From contig CAJHNH020001152.1 of NCBI GenBank assembly GCA_905116865.2, forward strand, positions 102,001-166,000: a stretch of 64,000 nucleotides of DNA. The letters are read 5' to 3'. Both the position numbers and the translations under genes were made by a program. Shown here one piece after another: positions 53,276 to 64,000 of this stretch; positions within the stretch are counted from its first letter, which is position 1, and each line of letters opens with the position of its first letter. This stretch comes from Candidula unifasciata. Its lineage: Eukaryota; Mollusca; Gastropoda; Stylommatophora; Geomitridae. Below the pieces are notes generated by a model that was not told the origin of the DNA, did no database searches, and saw only the letters and a list, made by a program, of their open reading frames with translations.

Positions 53276-54926
53276 CACCGACTATTACCAAGCCTAACCA
53301 TAACCCCTATACGACTTCCGGTTAAAATGGACGCTAGACAGCGGCGCCGTTCGGAACAGAGGCAAATTTTTTGCTTCTGCCGGACGGTGGCCGATGCATT
53401 TTTGCTCCATTTGTAGACTGGATATAGTTTCGTCGCCCAGCTTCTGAGTTGAATGCATGGCGTGACCCTGTGAGCTGCGGATTGCATTTGGAATGTTTTT
53501 TTTCGACTGTGACCAACGTGGTGGTGTGAATTGTAGATTCAGAAAATGGCGCGATGCCTGTCGTTCAAAGCTTGCGGGACCCGTATTAAAATTGATCACG
53601 CCGACAACTGCTGATCTGTTGACGACAAGTTCTGCTATCATCACTGATGAACTGCATTTCTAATGTTGGACTGTTTGTGTTAGCACTTCGGATGGCTACC
53701 ATATGCTTTAATGCGAGTGTATGCTAGATATGCTGAGACAGCAGTCCGTCAATCTTTCCACAAGGGACTGTGATAGACATTCTGAGTGTTTTTCGCTGGC
53801 ACAGGAGCGGAGCAAAGATGGGGCAACCCGTTTGCTATGAAGCTGAAACTAAGACTACCAGACTACCAGATAACCCCTATACAATAAGGCGTTCTGAGAA
53901 TTTTTCTACCAAATCTCGAAGCAGACAAGTTGTGGTCGTAAACAATTAAAATATCCAACTGTCACATATAACTCCTGTCGCGTGCCTGATGTAAGGATTT
54001 CTCCTTCAGAACCAGCAGCACTCAGAAATAATTATGTTGAGTCGTTTGGCTCGTATTGGTCTAAGGGATTCCCTGTGGCCAATATACGCTCAACATATTT
54101 CTGGAGTAGGGCAACTCAAGTATTGGCACTACAAAATATATCAGTATATGAATACAATATTCCTAGGCACACTTGGCTGGACACCCCCACTACTTACTAA
54201 AGAAAGCCCCCAGGTTATGATAAGTCATTATCATAACCATGTTAACACATATAGTTAAGATTCCTGCACACACAAATGCTGAATACTTAAAAAGATGAAA
54301 TAGAGACACCTAAGTCAGCCATAAAAAATGAATGCATGTAATCAGTATACTATATACATATATAAAATAGAGAAGCAGATGCCAGATTTCTATAGCTGGA
54401 TTCCAGGATACAATGTTCAGATCACCAAAATTACACAGACAGAAGGTCCTGGAGATGACACATTGTCATCATTGGGAAACATAGAAGCTGTGAGGAATAT
54501 TGCAAGTAAGGCATCAAACTGAACTTATCCTTTTTCCGTCTATGATGCTTCCCTCAGCTCCTGATGATTCGACTGTCTTTGGTGACTCTGCCTCAACTGG
54601 ATCAGCTGGTGGAGGAGTACCTCACCATAAAGGACACCGCAACTGGATAATTACACAGCAAATGACTCCCACTAGTCATTAGCAGCACTATCCATGAGCT
54701 ACACACATGTTCTGGCACTGTAGAAAGTTTGGGGTATATGGCACCTCAAACTGACATCAATCTCCACACTTGGTAGTTGGGTGATAAGTGGTAGGTAATG
54801 GGTTAATTGATTGATGGGTTATGGTTGGTGGGTTATGGTTGGTGGGTGTTGGTTGGACTGTGAATCTTCTGCCAGCTCCTCACAAAGGATTCATCCTGCC
54901 AAGAAATAACTCAGAATTAGTCATCA
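53276..54926. other. No recognised gene
   Basis: About 1.6 kb. ACTTCCGGTTAAAATGGACGC at 53312-53332 combines an ETS-like CTTCCGG with a good initiation context, followed by a 29-codon frame (MDARQRRRSEQRQIF), and a 116-codon ATG-started frame lies opposite (53294-53644, -). Neither has a known domain. Small tandem words (GGGTTATGGTTGGT) occur at 54815-54850. Confidence 0.4.
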
Positions 54927-54927
54927 C

Positions 54928-55165
54928 CAGTCGGCTCTGTGGCTAAGTCGATGCGAACGCTTCGCTTCGAAATGCCGGGATGCCGGGTTTGATCCCAGTT
55001 GCGGGCAATGCGCCTTGCGTTGGTTTCGACAGTGGTATCAAGAAAGCCGACCGTCCAGACAGCAATGGCAAACTACTGGACGTAAATTTGCCAAGAGAAA
55101 CCACACAACAGCCAGGGGCTGTTAGGGTTGGTTCTGCAACGTCCTGTAAAGGATACGCAACTAAC
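54928..55165 (+). mobile_element. SINE family S2, best copy
   Basis: GTCGGCTCTGTGGCTAAGTC gives the A-box region (54939-54953), GGGTTTGATCC the B box (54985-54995). The body GTTTCGACAGTGGTATCAAG and AAAGCCGACCGTCC matches 50447-50520 on the other strand. The last part (GGCTGTTAGGGTTGG) is unique to this copy. Confidence 0.72.
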
Positions 55166-55560
55166 TTTTAGTCATCACCAAGAGGGTAACATCTTGACAG
55201 GAAAGACAGAACAAGCATCAGTCATCATCCCACATCTGCTTACTCCACCCTTGCTCCCCTGTTTTATTCCTCAGAATGCCTCTCAAGACCATGAGACCCT
55301 AGTCTCCTATCATTCATCTGTCTGTTTAGTGCAAGAGATGGAAAGTCAGATATATAGTGGTGTCTGCACACAGACACCAATATTTACTGTCAGTACCTTT
55401 ATTCTTTACGACTCCCAAGCCAGTCCTACCATTCATTGATCTGGGTCAAACACACTCACACACTGGCTGACCAAGTCCTGACCTAATTCTGTCCCCATTT
55501 GTATGCACAAACTTCTGTTGTTAGTTTAAATAGTACACACTTGTAAGGTTATCAGTTTTA
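55166..55560. other. No recognised gene
   Basis: Unique sequence. The open frame 55128-55439 starts within the SINE and has no known domain. Confidence 0.45.
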
Positions 55561-55564
55561 CCAG

Positions 55565-55700
55565 TATGGGTGGGTTATTTAGGGCCTAGGCTATTTAGTC
55601 TGTACAGAGGAAGGTCTAAGTTCGAATCCGCTTCCCTAGCGATAAAGAACGGTCGAACTATGTGTGATCCCACAGCCGACACTGATCTCTCTACAGCAGT
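55565..55700 (+). mobile_element. tRNA-like SINE fragment
   Basis: GGCCTAGGCTATTTAGTC resembles an A-box region and AAGTTCGAATCC (55618-55629) is a good B box. The rest was not matched to another copy. Confidence 0.4.
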
Positions 55701-58345
55701 GACCACTTTAACAGACATTGTTTTAGGTACTCGTAAACTATAATTAACTTACCCAAGCATATGAAAAGTCCTAGACATTACAGATCGCCTTTTACAAATG
55801 AATTATACAGGCGTCGATTGACACGTCTGAACGCTTGGAAGCTGGCAAAAAGAATGGCGCACAATTCCTTCTACAGGCGTTGGTAAGAAGTAGTTCCTAG
55901 TATACAGGGGCAAGGAGTAAATCGGTTTCTAAGAAACCTCAAATAACTCCTCTAATATTTATCCAATATGTGTACATTTAAAAGTGGAGTTAAGTCAAAG
56001 CAACTAGAAAATGTAGACATAATAATTTTGTCTGATAAAGGCATATATCGATATAAGGGACTATATATATCTTCCTGGACGAGTCCAAGTTTGAATTTTG
56101 TGCCGATTACAGGTAGGTCAAGTTACCAGTCTTACGGACTGATGTGTAATGGCTTATCATTCCACGACACCAACGTCGACCGTTAAATGAGGAGCGACAA
56201 TCTACAAAACGTGAAAATGTCTAGTAATCAACAAACAGCAAAATATTCCCCACATGCAACTTTTTTGCGTCTTGTACTTACAAAAACACCTTTCTATTTT
56301 TCTGGTTGAAGCCGTAGGGCGTTGGCGTATGTCTACATATTTGTGTCTCATGTGCAATCAGTTGTACTACATCATTTCAAGAGGCTGAACTGTCTAGACT
56401 TAACATGTCTTTCTTTCCATTCAAATATACTGTTGTCAACACATTGTCTATGTGTGTTTTCTTTCCATTCAAGTATACTGTTGTCAAAACATTGTCTTTG
56501 TGTGTTTTTGTTCCCCTTTCCCATGACGTGCCCAAGAATGTAGGACTGCACTTCCGGTGCCTGTGACCTGATCTTCATGATGAAAGTTTTAGGTCTCTCA
56601 GGATGGATGGAGTTAACCCTGCCTGTAGTTCCCTTACGACTCACGTGCTACCACAGTAGCTTTGCGCCGGCGTCTACTACGACCCGCACATTTGCATTTC
56701 ATTCTTCCTGGATGCGTTCTTAGACCATGCTACCCAGTTAATGCTCTTCTACGAGTACATTGCCAGCCTGGTCGATGGGCAACAGTCACGGTCTGGGGGC
56801 ATGCAGTTAGAATCAGTCTGAGTGGGTCCTTTATATTTATATTCTCAATCTTTTGTAGAACCCCATTATTGGTTTGCGAAATCAAAGGATGTATACTGAA
56901 TTAGGGGTGATCAACCCGGTCTTCAGTCGACCCTCTGTTGCTAAAGGGCCAGTTTACAGCCGGGGCGCGAGTCTTTTCAGGGCGTCAAAAGGTCTATCCC
57001 GATCGTCGCCAGCCTTATCTAGTTGTCTTGTGGTCTAGCCACGTACAATAGGAAGAACCGGGCAGAGGGATTATGCACAGGAGCCCACCGGTCATCAGAA
57101 GAAAGGTCGCTCGTCGACAATTGTTTCGGCCCATTTTCCTCCAAGACAATCTCGGAGGCTGGGTCGACCTGGCTCATGTTATTTAACACAGCAAGTCCTT
57201 AAACAGAATATGTTCTAATTATTAGTATTCAAATACCAGACAAATACGCGAGCACGGCTTTAAGAGTTTCCTAACAATTAAAATTAAAATGTGCAATGCA
57301 TCCAAACCCTAAGAATATTAACGATGGTGGACACGCTAACCACTGACAGGTGCTCAGTCTAAAAAATTTATGGATTTATACTCATTGCTTCACCGGCATT
57401 TTAAATTAACATAGGAAAGCCATATCTAGGGACGTAATATATTTTGACAGATAGTTCTTCCTGTGCAGAATTTTAAATTCATTTTAATATTACCGAATGT
57501 ACAGCGGTCGGATTGTTACCGTGACCTAATTAGGCTTTGTAGATAGTTTCTTGAGACTCCCGACGGGACACCGTTTGCTGTATACATATCATATCAGTTC
57601 TCGTTATGCCTAGTGGCACATGAGGCTTCAGAGAGGACTTTCCATGCTTTCCTGCCCTGTGCAATCTTCAGTGCAGTTTTCCATGTCAAAGATGCCGCAC
57701 TCAGGTCACTTTAGACTTGTTTTCCCATCATGGACTTCCTTTCGGCTTTCACCCATGTTGTTCATGCTGACAGAGGGACTCTGTCCCAAGACCACCGGAC
57801 GTTTAGAGCACTTATTTCCTCTTGAAGTTTCAGTAACGTTGTAGATTTTTTACATGGCAGAGCTATTCCGCGTAAATTGACACGCTAGTATGCGTTATAC
57901 TGTAGAACCCCGCTTTACTGTCCTGATGTATTAATGTTTACTCGTTTTTTCCCTCCTGTTATATCACAGTTGTTTCTTCTCTATTTACCATAATTAACCC
58001 TTTTTAAATAATGTTCCTATCATTTACGAATGATTAATTAATTAATTGACTTTATTGCACTCGTGACACAATTTTATGTACTCTGTCTCTCTTAGCAACA
58101 GTCAGTGTGGAGAGATAATAATTGTTCCTTTAGTGAATTGACTGTGAATGCACACATGTCGACTTTCCAAGAAACAAAACTGTTCATGAACTAATTACCC
58201 CTTGATATTCAGTTATGCAAAATGTACAGACACAATGTAACCACATGTAGACAATAATGTTTAACTTTTCAGGCTACATGTTTGTAAGGCATCCATATAA
58301 TGTAATGAGAGTTTCATGTATTTTTCATTTTATAATTACCCTGTT
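55701..58345. other. No recognised gene; small duplications
   Basis: About 2.6 kb. A 52-bp duplication (TTTCTTTCCATTCAARTATA and CTGTTGTCAA) occupies 56408-56512. A frame at 55968-56112 ends at a strong splice-donor-like CAG/GTAGGT. The minus strand around 57600-57850 reads like a worn LINE C-terminus (RKAWKVLSEASCATRHNE), but the similarity is too short to call. Confidence 0.4.
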
Positions 58346-58357
58346 TGCTGATTTCAG

Positions 58358-58552
58358 AGTCATCTAAAACTGAATTGGTGGTTATTTTCAGAGTTTGTGA
58401 CACGCCAGTCTTATGTTGGTGAAGGAATAATTCTGAAAGCTGAACCAGGAACATTAGTCAAAGAAAAACCAACTGGACCACGACAATGGGTAGCAAATAG
58501 TATAATAAATGTAGGATGTTCATTCAACCCTCATGAAAGTAATAACTTGTGA
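58358..58552 (+). CDS. Candidate terminal exon of an unknown host gene
   Basis: An open frame runs from the stop at 58349-58351 to a TGA at 58550-58552. Two acceptor-like sites precede coding sequence: GCTGATTTCAG ending at 58357 and GGTTATTTTCAG ending at 58391. The predicted peptide contains SYVGEGIILKAEPGTLVKEK and PRQWVANSIINVGCSFNPHE. It is not repetitive, has balanced amino-acid use, and does not resemble any transposable element I know. I do not recognise the family. It has no neighbouring exon that I could identify, and a 65-codon open stretch can occur by chance. Confidence 0.3.
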   Translation, partial: SHLKLNWWLFSEFVTRQSYVGEGIILKAEPGTLVKEKPTGPRQWVANSIINVGCSFNPHESNNL

Positions 58553-59296
58553 CAAAGATGAAAACATCATGGCATGCTATGTGTTGATATATGTTTATAT
58601 TTACGAGTTCTGAAAATTCATTCGAATAACATGAATCCTGTTCACGACTAAATATTTCAAGCCTCGAGAAATGCATGCATATTTTTGTCAAGAAAGATAA
58701 AAAGGATTGTTTCAGAGACATTGATGTTAAATAGTGGCTCTCTTCAACAGTCACAGAACACGAAGAGAACAAACATCAGAATAATTGACTGAAGGATGAA
58801 CTGCTACAATGGATTCACATAATCACATCATATAGAATTTGTTGTTTGGTGGTTATCTAATCTGTTCATGTCACTATTGGTTACATCAGCATTTTCCCAG
58901 CAAACAAAAGGGCATGGTGATCTTATTAATTGAGACTGAATTTGTGTTTGTCTCGTAGAATCTAAAAAAGGGGTGATTGCTGGTGCTCTATTATTTTCTC
59001 GGCTTAAAATATATTACTAAAGCCGACTGGTCCATAATCTGACACGGCGTCCAAATCACTTTTATTTTTGTCTTTCTGTAAATTGAGTGCCGGAGTGGTA
59101 GCTATTATATTGCAAATGTCATCAAGTGTAATTTTATCAGTGAAAGAGAAGTATTTCTTTATACTTGTGATCATTGCATTCTTGGTGGTTAATTAACGTC
59201 TGTGTGTGAAGCTGAAAGCAAAGGGTGGAAAGAAAAATGATGGTTCTTGTTTGTAGATTTAATTATACATTACTGTTTTCAATGGAACATGACATG
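58553..59296. other. No recognised gene
   Basis: Unique AT-rich sequence up to the 45-bp array. No clear AATAAA signal follows the candidate exon at once. Confidence 0.4.
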
Positions 59297-60003
59297 AAAC
59301 AAACGTCTCAGAAATATTATAGATGTCAGATGCGCCACACAATACAAACGTCTCAGACATGATAAAGATGTCAGATATGGCACACCAGACAAACGTCTCA
59401 GACATGATACAGATGCCAGACATGGCACACCAAACAAACGTCTCAGACATAATGTATATGTCAGTTATGGCACACTAGACAAACGTCTCAGACATGATAT
59501 AGATGTCAGATATGGCACACTAGACAAACGTCTCAGACATGATACAGATGCCAGACATGGCACACCAAACAAACGTCTCAGACATAATGTATATGTCAGT
59601 TATGGCACACTAGACAAACGTCTCAGACATGATATAGATGTCAGATATGGCACACTAGACAAACGTCTCAGACATGATATAGATGTCAGATATGGCACAC
59701 CAGACAAACGTCTCAGACATGATAAAGATGTCAGATATGGTACACCAGACAAACGTCTCAGACATTATACAGATGTCAGACACGGCACACAATACAAAGG
59801 TATCAGACGTGATGTATATGTCAAACACAGCACAGCAGGCACACGTCTCAGACACTGTATGGATGTCAGACACAGCATAGCAGGCACACGTTTCAGACAC
59901 CATATAAATGTCAAACATGGCACAGCAGGCACACGTCTCAGGCACTTTATAGATGTCAGATATGGCACAGCAGGCACACGTCTCAGATATGATGTAAATG
60001 CAA
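59297..60003 (+). repeat. 45-bp satellite array, about 16 copies, with 135-bp higher-order unit
   Basis: The unit ACAAACGTCTCAGACATGAT plus ATAGATGTCAGATATGGCACACCAG repeats every 45 bases (59344, 59389, 59434 and so on). Three units at 59389-59523 are repeated identically at 59524-59658, forming a 135-bp higher-order unit. Toward the right end the units change to GGCACACGTCTCAGACAC. The period is a multiple of three, so the minus strand stays open with 15-residue repeats (SETCACCAISDIY-like), broken where CCAGAC becomes CTAGAC. Confidence 0.96.
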
Positions 60004-60556
60004 GACCTACGTAAAATCCAGTGTGCAAATATTCTATCCAGACATACATAATTTGGCACTCTTCTGAATACCGGTCCAAAATTATATGCTGTTTAAAAAA
60101 CCCATTCAGGGCCCTAAGAGGTTATTTAGTTACAAAATATGGATTAGGAACACTATGAACTATGCTTTGCGTTATTATATAATTTCATGGGAACCAAACT
60201 TTCGAGTCTTCGTTAGTACAGTTACACTGGTGACCAGTGTTCGGTTCCTCGCTAGGTGAAAAAAATTAATTTCAGTCCTTAAAAGGGCGGTTGGCACTTT
60301 GTGTTTTGGTTTTCAGCTAGTCTGCGAAATCTGCGCTTTTTGTTCGGTATTGTGGATTACAGCTAGGCTGCGATAGCCGCGGCGAGATACTTACTGGTGA
60401 TGTCATGGGTAGGTGATCTTTCTTTTCGTTAGCCAGATTTTAGCAAAGTGCAAACTAGTCACCTGTTACAACAAACTGCTTAGCTGGCAGTGGATCTATT
60501 CTTTTTTCCCCCTCAAACATATGACACCGGAAACCATAAGGCGAGTCACTGGTAAT
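60004..60556. other. No recognised gene
   Basis: Unique sequence. TTTTCAGCTAGTCTGCGAAATCTGCG and TTACAGCTAGGCTGCGATAGCCGCG (60312-60385) look like a diverged local duplication. Confidence 0.45.
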
Positions 60557-60557
60557 G

Positions 60558-60705
60558 TAAAAAATGGATCAAAAACTGTTCCTATCTACGCCGCTTTAAT
60601 GGATCGAAAACTACTCCTCCCCACGGGGCTTAAAAATGGATCCAAATATATTCCTCTCCACGAAGCTTCAATGAATCGAAAACTTCCTCCCGACTGCGCT
60701 TAGTA
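60558..60705 (+). repeat. Degenerate tandem repeat of about 36-46 bp, four copies
   Basis: AATGGATCAAAAACTGTTCC, AATGGATCGAAAACTACTCC, AATGGATCCAAATATATTCC and AATGAATCGAAAACTTCC start successive units, each followed by a CCACG- or CTACG-type end. Confidence 0.8.
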
Positions 60706-60870
60706 AAACGTCTAAACATTGCTATCCATCGAGCATTAACGACAGAAGTGGAAACTGATGATGATGGCCTAAATGTGTTTACTACATAACCTAGTAAGGC
60801 TCTCAAATGGATGTGTTTGGCAGTGAATAACTTAAGACCGCTATTTGGAAGAGTGCCCATAATTCTCCCC

Positions 60871-63064
60871 CATCTATCCATCTATTTAGCCCATCCATTC
60901 TTGTCATTCATCTATCAGTTCAGGTTGCCGTACTATCCATCTATTTAGCCCATCCATTCTTGTCATTCATCTATCAGTTCAGGTTGCCGTACTATCCATC
61001 TAATTAGCCATCCATTCTTGTCATTCATCCATCAGTTCAGGTTGCCGTACTATCCATCTATTTAGCCCATCCATTCTTGTCATTCATCCATCAGTTCAGG
61101 TAGCCGTACTATCCATCTACTTAGCTCATCCATTCTTGTCATTCATCCATCAGTTCAGGTAGCCGTACTATCCATATAATTAACCCATCCATTCTTGTCA
61201 TTCATCCATCAGTTCAGGTTGCCGTACTATCCATCTATTTAGCCCATCCATTCTTGTCATTCATCCATCAGTTCAGGTTGCCGTACTATCCATCTTTTTA
61301 GCCCATCCATTCTTGTCATTCATCCATCAGTTCAGGTTGCCGTATTATCCATCTACTTAGCCCATCCATTCTTGTCGTTCATCCATCAGTTCAGGTTGCC
61401 GTACTATCCATCTACTTAGCCCATCCATTCTTGTCATTCATCCATCAGTTCAGGTAGCCGTACTATCCATCTACTTAGCCCATCCATTCTTGTCATTCAT
61501 CCATCAGTTCAGGTTGCCGTACTATCCATCTACTTAGCCCATCCATTCTTGTCGTTCATCCATCAGTTCAGGTTGCCGTACTATCCATCTACTTAGCCCA
61601 TCCATTCTTTTCATTCATCCATCAGTTCAGGTAGCCGTACTATCCATCTACTTAGCCCATCCATTCTTGTCATTCATCCATCAGTTCAGGTTGCCGTACT
61701 ATCCATCTACTTAGCCCATCCATTCTTGTCATTCATCCATCAGTTCAGGTTGCCGTACTATCCATCTACTTAGCCCATCCATTCTTGTCATTCATCCATC
61801 AGTTCAGGTTGCCGTACTATCCATCTATTTAACCCATCCATTCTTGTCATTCATCCATCAGTTCAGGTTGCCGTACTATCCATCTACTTAGCCCATCCAT
61901 TCTTGTCATTCATCCATCAGTTCAGGTTGCCGTACTATCCATCTACTTAGCCCATCCATTCTTGTCATTCATCCATCAGTTCAGGTTGCCGTACTATCCA
62001 TCTATTTAGCCCATCCATTCTTGTCATTCATCCATCAGTTCAGGTTGCCGTACTATCCATCTACTTAGCCCATCCAATCTTGTCATTCATCCATCAGTTC
62101 AGGTTGCCGTACTATCCATCTATTTAGCCCATCCATTCTTGTCATTCATCCATCAGTTCAGGTTGCCGTACTATCCATCTACTTAGCCCATCCATTCTTG
62201 TCATTCATCCATCAGTTCAGGTTGCCGTACTATCCATCTATTTAGCCCATCCATTCTTGTCATTCATCCATCAGTTCAGGTTGCCGTACTATCCATCTAC
62301 TTAGCCCATCCATTCTTGTCATTCATCCATCAGTTCAGGTTGCCGTACTATCCATCTATTTAGCCAATCCATTCTTGTCATTCGTCCATCAGTTCAGGTT
62401 GCCGTACTATCCATCTACTTAGCCCATCCATTCTTGTCATTCATCCATCAGTTCAGGTAGCCGTACTATCCATCTATTTAGCCCATCCATTCTTGTCATT
62501 CGTCCATCAGTTCAGGTTGCCGTACTATCCATCTATTTAGCCCATCCATTTTTGTCATTCATCCATCAGTTCAGGTAGCCGTACTATCCATCTATTTAGC
62601 CCATCCATTTTTGTCATTCATCCATCAGTTCATGTAGCCGTACTATCCATCTATTTAGCCCATCCATTTTTGTCATTCATCCATCAGTTCAGGTTGCCGT
62701 ACTATCCATCTATTTAGCCCATCCATTCTTGTCATTCATCCATCAGTTCAGGTTGCCGTACTATCCATCTATTTAGCCCATCCATTCTTGTCATTCATCC
62801 ATCAGTTCAGGTAGCCGTACTATCCATCTATTTAGCCAATCCATTTTTGTCATTCATCCATCAGTTCAGGTTGCCGTACTATCCATCTATTTAGCCCATC
62901 CATTCTTGTCATTCATCCATCAGTTCAGGTTGCCGTACTATCCATCTATTTAGCCCATCCATTCTTGTCATTCATCCATCAGTTCAGGTAGCCGTACTAT
63001 CCATCTATTTAGCCCATCCATTTTTGTCATTCATCCATCAGTTCAGGTTGCCGTACTATCCATC
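60871..63064 (+). repeat. 59-bp satellite array, about 37 copies
   Basis: The unit CCATCCATTCTTGTCATTCA, TCCATCAGTTCAGGTTGCCG, TACTATCCATCTACTTAGC repeats with a fixed period of 59. Variable sites are TTGCC/TAGCC, CTACTT/CTATTT and TTCTTG/TTTTTG. TTTTTG units cluster at the right end (62545-63030). Internal CATCCAT/TCCATC words suggest an older, shorter repeat. It is the longest array in the window, about 2.2 kb. Confidence 0.98.
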
Positions 63065-63645
63065 AGTCAAATAAATACCCTCGTATGCACAAATTGTACG
63101 TCATGTGGTAATTTTTTTCGTTTTTCATGAAACACATTAATATCCGACCAGATATATAGCTTTCTGTCAGAAATATTCACATTCCGCTATACGCCAAGCT
63201 ATGTTCATACATCTGTTCGAGTTTTTCGTTTTTTTTTTAAACTTTTTTTTTCATCGGGGATTGGGGAATAAAGGTGGAGGAGGGAGGGGGAGGGGTGGGA
63301 GTTTCATTTCTTAGGAGAAAATCTATTTTTTTTTTTTTTTTCGCAGACTCAATTGTTGTCTTTTTGTGTTTGGTTCAGTCGTTGAGATACACATTTTGAT
63401 CACAATTTGACATACTGACTTAATACCACAAATAGCTTTCGTGTATTTATTATTTTACTTTTCCCCACTCCAGTGTAATTCAAAGTCTAAGGTGGTAGAG
63501 GAAATGTAAAGCGCAATAGAAACTAACAATAGCTAAAGCATGTGTTTCTGCATCCCTCCCCTTTTACCCCTTTTCCATTCCAGTGACAGAAGAAACCTTA
63601 TATCGTATTGATGCGTGTAATTTAAACAAAAGAGAGCCCAGCCTT
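63065..63645. other. No recognised gene
   Basis: Unique sequence with T homopolymers (63227-63238, 63326-63341) and a G-rich stretch (63260-63300). Confidence 0.5.
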
Positions 63646-63665
63646 CTAACAAACACACACACACA

Positions 63666-63749
<84 letters not shown>

Positions 63750-63780
63750 TGATACGCGCGCGCGCACTCACACGCACACA
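63646..63780. repeat. Compound (CA)n-(TA)n-(CG)n-(CA)n microsatellite
   Basis: CA repeats, about 80 bases of TA with one break, a CGCGCGCGC run at 63754-63764 and CA-rich sequence follow each other. All are alternating purine-pyrimidine. Confidence 0.95.
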
Positions 63781-63784
63781 GAGT

Positions 63785-64000
63785 ACTAGGCTACAGAAAA
63801 TATAAAACAACAGAGAAAAGGGAGGACACCGAACGAAATAGGTTGATAACATCGGAGAATCTCTACAACAGTTCACTAGTAGAAGCCACCAGAAGAGAAC
63901 CATTATCGTATATCCCCTTCTACGCACGAAAGGATTTAAGGGAAAGTGACGATAACGAGGGGGAGGAAGAAGAAGAAGAAGAAGAAGAAGAAGAAGAAGA
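63785..64000 (+). CDS. Candidate partial exon or open frame running off the window
   Basis: From a TGA at about 63749 one plus-strand frame stays open to the window end. It contains TTEKREDTERNRLITSENLY, SLVEATRREPLSYIPFYARK and DLRESDDNEGEEEE. ACTAGGCTACAG just upstream could serve as a splice acceptor. The composition (charged, no Tyr-Ile artefact after the microsatellite) looks more protein-like than its neighbours. It ends in a GAA tract encoding poly-Glu. I do not recognise it; about 85 open codons may also be chance. Confidence 0.25.
63966..64000 (+). repeat. (GAA)n microsatellite, cut by window edge
   Basis: At least eleven GAA/AAG units run into the right end of the window. Confidence 0.95.

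Noticed and set aside
53294..53644. 116-codon ATG-started minus-strand frame
   Set aside because: The peptide shows no known motif and no splice context or repeat relation was found; kept only as a remark.
57600..57850. Possible LINE C-terminus on the minus strand
   Set aside because: Only one short phrase (RKAWKVLSEASCATRHNE) resembles LINE ends; stops interrupt it and no tail follows.

Overview
This window looks like non-genic, repeat-rich nuclear DNA from an animal. No bacterial genes, operons, rRNA or intact tRNA are visible. Coding similarity is almost entirely to eukaryotic retrotransposons, and most copies are broken. The mix of non-LTR families, tRNA-derived SINEs, a Gypsy element with integrase ahead of reverse transcriptase, and very abundant micro- and minisatellites suggests a lophotrochozoan, most likely a mollusc. 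The taxon is an inference from remembered similarity, not something the sequence proves.

Layout. 1-4.6 kb: a LINE 3' tail, an (AT)n tract, a G-run-rich composite repeat containing a tRNA-like SINE, and a short SPIN-like hAT MITE. 4.8-6.9 kb: a large imperfect inverted repeat with arms of about 0.7 kb. 10.1-16.3 kb: a 60-bp tandem array and a dense cluster of LINE copies, including one nearly unbroken reverse transcriptase ORF (12665-14257). 16.8-19.9 kb: an R2-like endonuclease remnant, another LINE linker fragment and a pair of inverted short repeats. 20.5-23.2 kb: two further LINE copies. 26.2-26.7 kb: a 26-bp satellite. 27.0-29.3 kb: a LINE with endonuclease and a deleted reverse transcriptase. 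29.4-35.1 kb: a decayed Gypsy element on the minus strand, itself interrupted by a LINE. 37.7-42.9 kb: SINEs and a LINE 3' end with RNase H. 43.7-44.9 kb: a 22-bp satellite. 46.6-47.9 kb: an R2-like reverse transcriptase remnant. 48.6-63.1 kb: SINEs and four more satellite arrays (37, 32, 45 and 59 bp). The window ends inside a (GAA)n tract.

The parts do not form a pathway. Autonomous LINEs, the LTR element and possibly R2-like elements would have supplied the enzymes that copied themselves and the SINEs. The satellites grew by local duplication. Only three short stretches could be exons of host genes (58358-58552, the last 230 bases, and 55968-56112), and all are weak. Coordinates of repeat boundaries were read by eye and may be off by several bases. 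Copy counts are array length divided by period.
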